Below, piece by piece: positions 1 to 6,315 of a stretch of DNA of 19,315 bases (positions within the stretch are counted from its first letter, which is position 1; every line of letters begins with the position of its first letter). The position numbers were made by a program, and so were the translations under genes. The DNA is from JAYZBC01 sp036339375. Its GTDB lineage: Bacteria > Pseudomonadota > Alphaproteobacteria > MPNO01 > UBA2964. The stretch lies in the NCBI GenBank assembly GCA_036339375.1, contig JAYZBC010000088.1, forward strand, positions 1 through 19,315, read 5' to 3'. Under the pieces are notes generated by a model that worked only from the letters and a program-made list of their open reading frames with translations, had not been told where the DNA came from and ran no database searches.

Positions 1-146
1 CTATACCCTGGCTCGGGTGTATAACATAGGTGCGGAATCTCTATACCTATGCGTGCAGCCACCTGCCAAATTGTTTCGTCGGGATTAGCAGTCACTAATT
101 TGTCGTCAAGCGTGAATTCAATCTTGTCCAAAATCAAACACCCCAC
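1..146 (-). CDS. fdhA: NAD-dependent formate dehydrogenase alpha subunit, N-terminal fragment (runs off the left edge)
   Basis: Only the first 48 or so codons are in the window; the gene continues past base 1. The reading frame opens after a TAG at 153-155 and gives a ferredoxin-like N-terminus containing FTLDDKLVTANPDETIWQVA and then IPHLCYTPEPGY, whose Cys would be the first [2Fe-2S] ligand. This closely resembles, from memory, the start of the Methylobacterium Fdh1 alpha subunit (GETIWQVA...IPHLCY). The complete protein would be a molybdenum- or tungsten-bis-MGD formate oxidase with NuoG-like Fe-S domains, passing electrons to the NADH-forming beta subunit encoded just upstream (52 bp gap). 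The start codon is not ATG: candidates are GTG at 146-144 and TTG at 137-135, with no clear Shine-Dalgarno site. HoxU of a NAD-reducing hydrogenase is an alternative that fits the N-terminus less well. Confidence 0.8.
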   Translation of the reverse strand, partial: MGCLILDKIEFTLDDKLVTANPDETIWQVAARIGIEIPHLCYTPEPGY

Positions 147-198
147 TGATTTCTAGTTTTGTACACGCGTTTACGCTTTTATTTGATACAAAAAGTTT

Positions 199-1905
199 TC
201 ATTTTACCGATCTTACATCTTCTGGAAAATATTTAAACACGGAGACTAAACCGTTTGGTGCTGCTTGCCCAAGCCCGCAGATTGAAGCATCCCTCATAGT
301 AGCGGATAATTCTTCCATAAGAGGAATATCCCAGTCAGGTTTTTCCAGAAGTTTGACAGCTTTTTCGCACCCGTTTCGGCACGGGGTGCATTGTCCACAG
401 CTTTCATCTTCAAAAAATTTTAAAAGATTGATTGCAATGTCTGCAGTGGAGTCCCTGTCCGAGAACACAATTACAGCTGCGGAACCGATAAAACACCCAT
501 GTTTTTCTAAGGTTCCAAAATCCAAGGGTTCTTCATCCATGCGTGCGGGTAAGATCCCTCCAGAAGCACCACCCGGTAAATATCCCTTAAAAATGTGCCC
601 ATCTTCCATGCCACCACAATATTCATTGATTAGTTCCCGGATGGTAATACCTGCTTGAGCAATTTTAACACCTGGATTTTTTACCCTGCCCGAAACTGAA
701 AATGTTCTCAGCCCTTTTGATCCGTTTCGGCCTTGTGCAGTAAACCAGGAAGCCCCCTTTTGCACTAAATCTCTGATCCAATATAGCGTTTCTACGTTGT
801 GGATGAGGGTTGGGTAACCAAATAAACCCACTTGGGCAGGAAACGGAGGTTTGTGCCGTGGCAATCCTCGCTTACCTTCGATAGATTCAAGCATCGCAGA
901 TTCTTCACCACAAATATAGGCTCCGGCGCCGCGTCGGAGTTGGATACGGCCTTTTTTGACTATACCGGCGTTCTCAATTTTGGCTAATTCCTTTAACAAT
1001 AATTCCCGAATTTGAGGATATTCATCTCTTAAATAAAAATAAATCTTTTCTGCTTCCACAGCCCATGCGGCCACCAACAAGCCTTCCAGTATTCTGTGGG
1101 GCTCGCGCTCCAAAAACCAACGATCCTTAAAAGTTCCTGGTTCTCCCTCATCAGCGTTTACCGCCATCATGCGGGGTTGAGGTTCTGATCTTACGAACTC
1201 CCATTTTTGACCGGCAGGGAAACCCGCCCCGCCCAGTCCTTTTAGGTTTGAATCTTTCAAAACACTGATTATCTTTTCTGGGGTAAAAGCACCGCTCAGG
1301 CAACTCTTTAACAATTCGTATCCGTCATCAGAAGAGTACGTTTCAAAATTCTGATACTTTGGAGTTTTTGGGAAAATTGTTTTTCCGTTTGCAGCATTAA
1401 GTGCTTGTTCTGGTGAGGCGGGGGCAATTTGGCAAGGCCCAATCGAAATCGCCGGCCCTTTATCACATGCCCCCATGCAAGGCGCACGTAGAACCCGGTA
1501 ATTTTTTTCTTTTTGGTTAATTAATGCAGCAATTAATTTTTCTGCACCCAGCATTTGGCAGGTCACGCTGTCACAAACTCTAACCGTAATGGGCGGTGGT
1601 TTGTCTTCTGTTTCAGTAATAACATCAAAATGCGCGTAGAAAGTGGCAACTTCGTAAATTTCTGCAAGTGATAATTTCATTTCATCGGCTAAGGCCACAA
1701 GGTGATCCGCTGATAAACAACCAAACTTGTCTTGAATGAGATGCAAAAACTCTATCAACATATCTCTTGCTCGTGGGATATCACCGAGTATGAGCCTGAT
1801 CTCATCTTGGGCTTCCGTGTCAAGTTGGCGTCCCTTTGGGTGTAAAATTGCACGCCCCCCACGACCAGGATGTGAGTGTCTTTTTACTTTGTGTTTATCT
1901 AGCAT
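199..1905 (-). CDS. fdhB: NAD-dependent formate dehydrogenase beta subunit (fused NuoE-NuoF type)
   Basis: This 568-residue protein joins two complex-I-like modules. Residues about 20-165 are a thioredoxin-like NuoE/FdsG domain with [2Fe-2S] ligands C111, C116, C143 and C147. Residues about 195-568 are a NuoF/FdsB domain: the glycine-rich GLGGAGFPAG (223-232) and the NADEGEPGTFK segment (250-260) bind NADH and FMN, GAGAYICGEESA follows at 326-337, and C503, C506, C509 and C543 hold a [4Fe-4S] cluster. It takes electrons from the formate-oxidising alpha subunit and reduces NAD+. The length and the HPGRG...KGRQLD N-terminus match the fused beta subunit of Methylobacterium Fdh1 (about 570 residues). 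The alpha gene lies 52 bp downstream in the same direction, which separates this from the related hydrogenase subunit HoxF. The ATG at 1905 has only a weak ribosome site. Confidence 0.93.
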   Translation of the reverse strand: MLDKHKVKRHSHPGRGGRAILHPKGRQLDTEAQDEIRLILGDIPRARDMLIEFLHLIQDKFGCLSADHLVALADEMKLSLAEIYEVATFYAHFDVITETEDKPPPITVRVCDSVTCQMLGAEKLIAALINQKEKNYRVLRAPCMGACDKGPAISIGPCQIAPASPEQALNAANGKTIFPKTPKYQNFETYSSDDGYELLKSCLSGAFTPEKIISVLKDSNLKGLGGAGFPAGQKWEFVRSEPQPRMMAVNADEGEPGTFKDRWFLEREPHRILEGLLVAAWAVEAEKIYFYLRDEYPQIRELLLKELAKIENAGIVKKGRIQLRRGAGAYICGEESAMLESIEGKRGLPRHKPPFPAQVGLFGYPTLIHNVETLYWIRDLVQKGASWFTAQGRNGSKGLRTFSVSGRVKNPGVKIAQAGITIRELINEYCGGMEDGHIFKGYLPGGASGGILPARMDEEPLDFGTLEKHGCFIGSAAVIVFSDRDSTADIAINLLKFFEDESCGQCTPCRNGCEKAVKLLEKPDWDIPLMEELSATMRDASICGLGQAAPNGLVSVFKYFPEDVRSVK

Positions 1906-1971
1906 TTCTAGCGCGTGTCTTGTTCATTTTATTAGTGCCAATTTAACTCATTTTGAACAGGTATAAATGAA

Positions 1972-2145
1972 TTATTTGGGGTCTGTTATTATCAACGAAA
2001 TGACGTCAACATTTATTAACTTTTTTCCTTGGTGTTCGAAATTAACTGTGACTCTGTTGCCAATTGCGGTTTGGACCTGTCCCACGCCCCAAGACGGTTC
2101 GTCTGGATGAAGGACATAGATGCCGGGAGTAAATTCGAAAGTCAT
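1972..2145 (-). CDS. DUF3553 family small protein (57 aa)
   Basis: A 57-codon ORF reads from ATG (2145) to TAA (1972-1974). It contains the pattern PGIYVLHPDEPSWGVGQVQ, then IGNRVTVNFEHQGKKLIN and VDVISL. This is the DUF3553 signature as I recall it from alphaproteobacteria: a short beta-rich domain with HPDxPxWGxGQV and VTVNFEHxGKK motifs. The motif pattern resembles the small SH3-like or CarD/Tudor-like barrels, but no function is established and I assign none. There is no signal peptide, so it should be cytoplasmic. It lies 66 bp upstream of the formate dehydrogenase genes on the same strand and could be co-transcribed with them; it is divergent from dksA. The Shine-Dalgarno sequence is poor. 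Confidence 0.85.
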   Translation of the reverse strand: MTFEFTPGIYVLHPDEPSWGVGQVQTAIGNRVTVNFEHQGKKLINVDVISLIITDPK

Positions 2146-2184
2146 AGAGATTTAAGACTGTATATTTTGTTATGTTTTTGACTT

Positions 2185-2201
2185 TTACCTTCTAAAGGTA
2201 A
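2185..2201. repeat. 17-nt perfect inverted repeat in the DUF3553/dksA divergent spacer
   Basis: TTACCTT-CTA-AAGGTAA is a perfect 7-bp dyad with a 3-nt centre. It sits 40 bp upstream of the DUF3553 start and 180 bp upstream of dksA, in an AT-rich spacer (2146-2381) that holds no other gene I can see. It could be an operator for the divergent promoters or a small hairpin. No U-run follows it on either strand, so it is not a convincing terminator. I could not place -35/-10 boxes with confidence. Confidence 0.35.
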
Positions 2202-2381
2202 CCCACCCTACGTTTTAAAGGAAACAAAATTATATCTTAAAATTATTAAAATGTATAAAATCGAGACTATGCCGTTATAAATTCTCTAATATTTGGGAAT
2301 AAAAATTAAAAACTAAGCCCCTTGCAGTGCGCCATATCCATTCATATACTCCGCGCCCAATTGAAAATAACAAGGTGGAAG

Positions 2382-2798
2382 ATGCCCACAAGACTGCCTA
2401 AAAATTATAGACCATCTGATAAAGAGCCGTTTATGAATGCAAAGCAGCGTGAATATTTTCGGCAGCGTTTGCAGCGTTGGCGTAATGAACTTCTTCATGA
2501 TACCAGTCAAACGCTGCAGAACCTTCAAGAAGACTCTTTACAGTCACCCGACCTAGCGGATAGAGCATCTGCTGAAACAGACCGTGCAATCGAATTGCGT
2601 ACAAGGGATCGAGAACGGAAGCTCATCCAAAAAATTGATGAAGCCTTGGAAAGGATAAAGGACGGGGAATACGGATATTGCGAGGAAACTGGTGAACCCA
2701 TAGGTTTGAGGAGACTGGAAGCACGGCCAATAGCTACGCTAAGCCTAGAGGCGCAAGAAAGGCATGAAAGGATGGAACGCATTTATCGAGACGATTAA
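2382..2798 (+). CDS. dksA: RNA polymerase-binding transcription factor DksA (alphaproteobacterial, degenerate zinc finger)
   Basis: This 138-residue protein is a DksA/TraR-family factor that enters the RNA polymerase secondary channel and acts with ppGpp on rRNA, ribosomal-protein and stress promoters. The N-terminal segment (PKNYRPSDKEPFMNAKQREYF) is followed by a long coiled coil, with the tip motif DLADRA at 57-62. The C-terminal globular region contains YGYCEETGEPIGLRRLEARP. Of the four zinc-binding cysteines of E. coli DksA only C100 remains; the others correspond to T103, S121 and A124. Alphaproteobacterial DksA proteins commonly show this. The ATG at 2382 is preferred over an upstream TTG at 2322 because it has AAGGTGG just upstream and gives the usual family length. 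The gene converges on the cyclodeaminase-like gene with a 17-bp gap. Confidence 0.95.
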   Translation: MPTRLPKNYRPSDKEPFMNAKQREYFRQRLQRWRNELLHDTSQTLQNLQEDSLQSPDLADRASAETDRAIELRTRDRERKLIQKIDEALERIKDGEYGYCEETGEPIGLRRLEARPIATLSLEAQERHERMERIYRDD

Positions 2799-2815
2799 GC
2801 CACCAATTTTCAAAA

Positions 2816-3952
2816 TTAATCCCGGATATCTTGTAAAAACCATTCAGTCGGAATTTCTTTTCCTAAACCCTGTTTTTTACAAACGGTATAAACGTAGCCA
2901 CCTACTGAAGAAAATTGAAGTCCTTGATTTCCCACGTTTCTATAAAACGTGACCTGGTCGCCATTATTTCTTCCCTTTGATGGATTGGTTATTAATTCGG
3001 CAAAGTCGGGTTTGTCGCCTCCTTTTCCCCGGTCATTAAATTCTGGGTCATCACCACCAAACCCGGGGTTGGGGTTCTTAGAGGGAATCCTAGCCATCTC
3101 TTCAACGGTTCCTCCAATAAAAGCGGCTGGACTCAAGCCCCGTTCAGCTTGAAATCTTTCCGTTTGTTTCATTTGCAGTCCCGCAGTTCCTTGCCTAATT
3201 ACAACGTCAAATTTATCCATCACTTTGTCACTAATCTCTCGACGACCCAAATTAGTGATATGCATGCCGGGTTCTATCCAGTCTGGATCATAAACAGGGA
3301 CCATGGAATCCGTACAAGTCGACAATATGTCACAACCTTTCACCGCTTCTTCCGGCGAAGATACAGCGTAAACCTCAATGTTCAGTTTCTCCGACATTTC
3401 CCTTGCATATTCATTTCGGTGTTCTTTCGTTGGGCTGTAAACCTTGCATTTCGTAATTTCACGTACGCAACAAAAAGCTTCTAAAAAGGTTCGTGCCATA
3501 CCTCCCGAACCCAGCATTCCAACGGTGTTGGAATCCTCCCTTGAAAGGTATTTGACCCCTATTCCTGCGCCCCCACCGACCCTCATGTGCTGTATATGCC
3601 CATCATTGATAAAGGCTAAGGGTTCAGCATTTCGAGTACTTATTAATAGAACCATCCCGCAATAGGTTCCCGGTTCACGACAAAATTTTTCTTCTGTCCA
3701 GTTACCACTTTCGTTTTCCGGCCAATAAATGACATCTGACTTCATACGTATAGCGAAAAATCCGTCATTTGCTCCTTCCATAGTACCCCAGCGAAAATAT
3801 CCATCTTCACGGTCACAAGGCATGTACATATCTATTCGCGGGCGATGTATGGCGCCTCCCTTTGGAATTTTTTTAAACGCTTCTTCTTGAACTCGGATGC
3901 AGTCTTTCATATTTAGTACTTTTGAAACGATTTCGTTGTTGATAATTAGCAT
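2816..3952 (-). CDS. Ornithine cyclodeaminase / mu-crystallin family protein (enlarged)
   Basis: This 378-residue protein has the NAD(P)-binding architecture of the OCD/mu-crystallin family, which includes ornithine and alanine dehydrogenases and ketimine reductases. The recognisable parts are the RMKSD segment around K71, MRVGGGAGIGVKYLSR (123-138, where most members have RTGAASALA), the dinucleotide loop GMLGSGGMART (145-155), and CDILSTCTDS followed by PGMHITNLG. It is longer than the usual 310-350 residues because of an insert near residues 75-98 and a Gly/Asp/Pro-rich segment at about 285-310. Substrate cannot be read from the sequence. The start is supported by AGGAG nine bases upstream of the ATG at 3952. 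It lies 207 bp downstream of the NMT1-like gene on the same strand; no terminator is obvious between them, so they may be co-transcribed. Confidence 0.85.
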   Translation of the reverse strand: MLIINNEIVSKVLNMKDCIRVQEEAFKKIPKGGAIHRPRIDMYMPCDREDGYFRWGTMEGANDGFFAIRMKSDVIYWPENESGNWTEEKFCREPGTYCGMVLLISTRNAEPLAFINDGHIQHMRVGGGAGIGVKYLSREDSNTVGMLGSGGMARTFLEAFCCVREITKCKVYSPTKEHRNEYAREMSEKLNIEVYAVSSPEEAVKGCDILSTCTDSMVPVYDPDWIEPGMHITNLGRREISDKVMDKFDVVIRQGTAGLQMKQTERFQAERGLSPAAFIGGTVEEMARIPSKNPNPGFGGDDPEFNDRGKGGDKPDFAELITNPSKGRNNGDQVTFYRNVGNQGLQFSSVGGYVYTVCKKQGLGKEIPTEWFLQDIRD

Positions 3953-4159
3953 CCTTAATTTCTCCTAAAAAGTTAGTTTTAGATGTCAGGGAAACGATAA
4001 GTTCGCCCAAAAGTTGTAAAGAGACTTTTTGAGTAAACAAAAATAAATAAGTAAAATTAACGGGTGGTAACCAAATCAGTAAATTAGCCTTACTTTTTGA
4101 CCCCTATCGTAGATGGTTTAAATGCAAACCTCAGTTTTGCCCAACGAACAGTTAGAAAC

Positions 4160-5152
4160 TTAAAATTTAAAGTGGTGGAGTACTTCTTCCGGAAACAAAT
4201 CTTCCACACTAATTTTTTTATGTAATGTTCCCTGTTCGTAACCAAATTGCAAAAATGCTTCGAGCGTTTTTCGGTTTTGTTCAATTCCGTAGGGCCAAAA
4301 ATTATCTCCGAAAAGTTTTTTATTCATCTCCGGCCCATCGTAGTACGCCCAAGCTATCGGCAACTGAGAGACCGTGAAATTTGAAATACGTTTTAAGCTA
4401 CGAGTTTTTGCTTCTTCAAAAGCAGTCAAAAGATTCTGGGCTATCCAGGGATTCTTCTCAAAAATATCTCGCCTGATGGCGATGGTATGCATTATCGGAA
4501 AAATTCCGGTTTCATTAAAATAGTTTTCTTCTTCCTCTCTATAATTCGGAAAAAGTTGTATTATTCTTGGATCACCCGCCAAAAATTCGTTTGGTGGCCG
4601 AGCCGAAAACGCGGCATCCAAATCACCGTCTAGCATCATCTGAGATAAAGACCTGTCCGTAATCACAGTTAGATCAATATCATCTCCAAGATTGAGTGTT
4701 GCGGCTTCTTTGCGCCCCGGGTCGTTAATTCCAGATTGAAACCACTTGACACTTTCCAACGGGACATCCGCAGTATGCACCATCCACCCGCGGGTATAAA
4801 TTCCAGCAGTTTGTCCCCACTCTGGAATGCCAATTCTTTTACCCTTTAGGTCGGCACTTTTTTGGATAGGGCCATCAGTTGGGATATAAATTGAGGAATG
4901 GCGAAAAACCCGGGAGGGAAACACCGGTATAAGAACAAACGGGGCATCTCCACGCGAAATCCAGGAAGTACTCATACCCATTGAAATTTCGGAAACCTCC
5001 CATTCTTGGCTGAATAGAAACCTATGAAAAATTTCTTCAGGACCGTGATTAATAACCGTAAGGTTAATACCTTCTGCTTTTACTGCACCCGTAGCCATGT
5101 CCTGCACGTGATCGTAGTGATTGATTGCTAGGGTTAAATCAATATCAGACAT
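4160..5152 (-). CDS. 4,5-dihydroxyphthalate decarboxylase-like / NMT1-type substrate-binding fold protein
   Basis: This 330-residue protein belongs to the periplasmic-binding-protein-fold group annotated either as 4,5-dihydroxyphthalate decarboxylase (Pht5-like) or as ABC substrate-binding protein. Evidence is the opening DLTLAINHYDHVQDMATGAV, the LKGKRIGIPEWGQTAGIY segment at residues 102-119, VPLESVKWFQ, and the C-terminal IEQNRKTLEAFLQFGYEQG. The N-terminus begins directly with the first beta strand and has no signal peptide, so it should be cytoplasmic unless it is exported by another route. No ABC permease or ATPase is adjacent. An enzymatic or ligand-sensing role therefore fits at least as well as transport. 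The ATG at 5152 has only a weak GAG-type ribosome site. It is divergent from the DUF427 gene across a 263-bp AT-rich spacer. Confidence 0.75.
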   Translation of the reverse strand: MSDIDLTLAINHYDHVQDMATGAVKAEGINLTVINHGPEEIFHRFLFSQEWEVSEISMGMSTSWISRGDAPFVLIPVFPSRVFRHSSIYIPTDGPIQKSADLKGKRIGIPEWGQTAGIYTRGWMVHTADVPLESVKWFQSGINDPGRKEAATLNLGDDIDLTVITDRSLSQMMLDGDLDAAFSARPPNEFLAGDPRIIQLFPNYREEEENYFNETGIFPIMHTIAIRRDIFEKNPWIAQNLLTAFEEAKTRSLKRISNFTVSQLPIAWAYYDGPEMNKKLFGDNFWPYGIEQNRKTLEAFLQFGYEQGTLHKKISVEDLFPEEVLHHFKF

Positions 5153-5253
5153 TTTTTTCTCAATGATTTGTTTTGAAACAATTAGCGTTTGTACCCGGTT
5201 ATGGAAAAAATGGATAGATCAACGTCGAGAAAACAGCTTGTCCTTCATATCAA

Positions 5254-5267
5254 AATTTTTAAAAATT
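5254..5267. repeat. AT-only 14-nt palindrome in a divergent spacer
   Basis: AATTTTTAAAAATT is a perfect dyad inside the 5153-5415 spacer between the divergent NMT1-like gene and the DUF427 gene. It is flanked by CAGCT (5234-5238) and AGCTG (5268-5272), which could close a larger stem. In such AT-rich DNA a chance palindrome of this size is not surprising, so a regulatory role is only possible. I see no gene in the spacer. Confidence 0.2.
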
Positions 5268-5382
5268 AGCTGCAATTTAACTAACGATCTTTTTTTGATG
5301 AAGAGAGGTATTTATTTCAAAACCTTGTTATTTTAAACTTGTTGAAATTGAAAAGGGCCGTTTTTAAATTTAGATATAAAAT

Positions 5383-5408
5383 GGGCCCCTTAATTAAGGA
5401 ATTGGAGG
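5383..5408 (+). promoter_or_regulatory. Ribosome site and adjoining palindromes in the DUF427 gene leader
   Basis: GGAGG at 5404-5408 lies 7 nt before the ATG at 5416 and fixes the DUF427 start. Just upstream are two perfect dyads, GGGCCC (5383-5388) and CCTTAATTAAGG (5388-5399), preceded by a TATAAA (5375-5380) that could be a -10 box. I found no well-spaced -35 element, so the promoter is unproven; the ribosome site is the solid part. Confidence 0.5.
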
Positions 5409-5415
5409 CTAAAAC

Positions 5416-6222
5416 ATGGATATAGGCAGTTCTACAATCCAAATGGCACCGGGTTTTGCAAAAAATCCGGACAAGCTCCTTGAGGTTGAGCCGAGTTTTC
5501 GTCGAATAAGGGCAAAATTTAACGGAGAAACCATTGTAGATTCAAAAAGGGTTCTTTTGATGCGGGAAGGAGGCCATGTTCCTGTTCTCTATTTCCCGAT
5601 GGATGATATTCGAATGGATTTTTTTACCACTTCCCACCATAAGACTCATTGCGGCTATAAGGGTGATGCTTCTTATTGGAATTTGGGTGTTGGGAGTCGC
5701 GTAGAGGAGAACATGATGTGGTCTTACCAAAGTCCTTATGCAGAAATGCAAATTATTAAAAACTACGTCGCATTATACTGGGATAAAATGGATAGTTGGT
5801 GGGAGGAAGATGAAGAAATTTTTGGTCATGCCCGTGATCCCAAGAAACGCGTTGATTTTGTGAAATCCCATCGGTTGGTAGAGGTTATCCTGGAAGGCAA
5901 GGTTATTGCAAATTCCACTAATTGTGTTTTTGCTTTTGAAACGAACCATCCTGTGCGGTATTACTTCCCCAAAAAAGATGTAAAATTAGGGGTTTTGTCG
6001 GAGTCGGAAACTGAAACGGTATGCCCCTATAAAGGAAAGGCAACTTATTTCTCAGCAACAATAGACACCAAGGTTTGCCCCGATATTGCTTGGAGTTATG
6101 AAGAGGTACTACCGGAAAGTACAAAAATAAAAGACCAAATTTGTTTTTTTAACGAACGGGTGGACGCTATTGTTTTGGAAGAGAAAAAGTTGGAGGTACC
6201 CCAAACCAAGTGGTCATTATAA
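5416..6222 (+). CDS. Tandem DUF427 domain protein
   Basis: This 268-residue protein contains two copies of the DUF427 domain. Copy one spans about residues 30-125 and copy two about 150-255. Each has a leading strand with VDSKRVLLM or VIANSTNCVFAFE, a FP-x-x-D-V/I strand (YFPMDDIRM, YFPKKDVKL), and the hallmark C-x-YKG-x-A-x-Y motif (CGYKGDASYW at 79-88, CPYKGKATYF at 203-212), followed by W-S-Y and KNYVALYWDKMD or KDQICFFNERVD. The family is a small beta barrel of uncharacterised biochemical role. No signal peptide or membrane segment is present. It is one of two plus-strand genes here and stands alone, with a strong GGAGG ribosome site. Each tail ends in a charged or tryptophan-rich helix (SWWEEDEEIFGHARDP after copy one). 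Confidence 0.88.
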   Translation: MDIGSSTIQMAPGFAKNPDKLLEVEPSFRRIRAKFNGETIVDSKRVLLMREGGHVPVLYFPMDDIRMDFFTTSHHKTHCGYKGDASYWNLGVGSRVEENMMWSYQSPYAEMQIIKNYVALYWDKMDSWWEEDEEIFGHARDPKKRVDFVKSHRLVEVILEGKVIANSTNCVFAFETNHPVRYYFPKKDVKLGVLSESETETVCPYKGKATYFSATIDTKVCPDIAWSYEEVLPESTKIKDQICFFNERVDAIVLEEKKLEVPQTKWSL

Positions 6223-6279
6223 ATTTTCATTTCAGGGTTTCTGACTGAGTTTTGGGGGTGTTTGCTCAAAAATTGTGTT

Positions 6280-6308
6280 TTCAAAAAGTAAACCTAACTC
6301 TGTTAGGT
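6280..6308 (-). terminator. Probable intrinsic terminator of the LLM monooxygenase gene
   Basis: ACCTAAC-TCT-GTTAGGT (6292-6308) forms a perfect 7-bp stem with a 3-nt loop. On the minus strand it is followed by TTACTTTTTG, a broken U-rich run. It begins 8 bp beyond the stop codon of the minus-strand gene ending at 6316. Read on the plus strand it could also stop transcripts from the DUF427 gene, though only GTTTGC follows there. Confidence 0.6.
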
Positions 6309-6315
6309 GTTTGCT

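Noticed and set aside
199..1905. Hydrogenase subunit HoxF instead of formate dehydrogenase beta
   Set aside because: HoxF is also a NuoE-NuoF fusion, but the N-terminal HPGRG...KGRQLD stretch and the next gene's ETIWQVA...IPHLCY start match the formate dehydrogenase pair better.
2322..2381. Extension of dksA to a TTG at 2322
   Set aside because: The added 20 residues do not resemble DksA, and the ATG at 2382 has a ribosome site and gives the usual length of 138 residues.
3953..4159. Terminator between the NMT1-like and OCD-like genes
   Set aside because: The best pairing, GCAAA/TTTGC, is only 5 bp and is not followed by a clean U-run.
4090..4284. Small minus-strand ORF overlapping the end of the NMT1-like gene
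   Set aside because: It lies mostly within the 3' end of that gene in another frame and has no recognisable motif or ribosome site.
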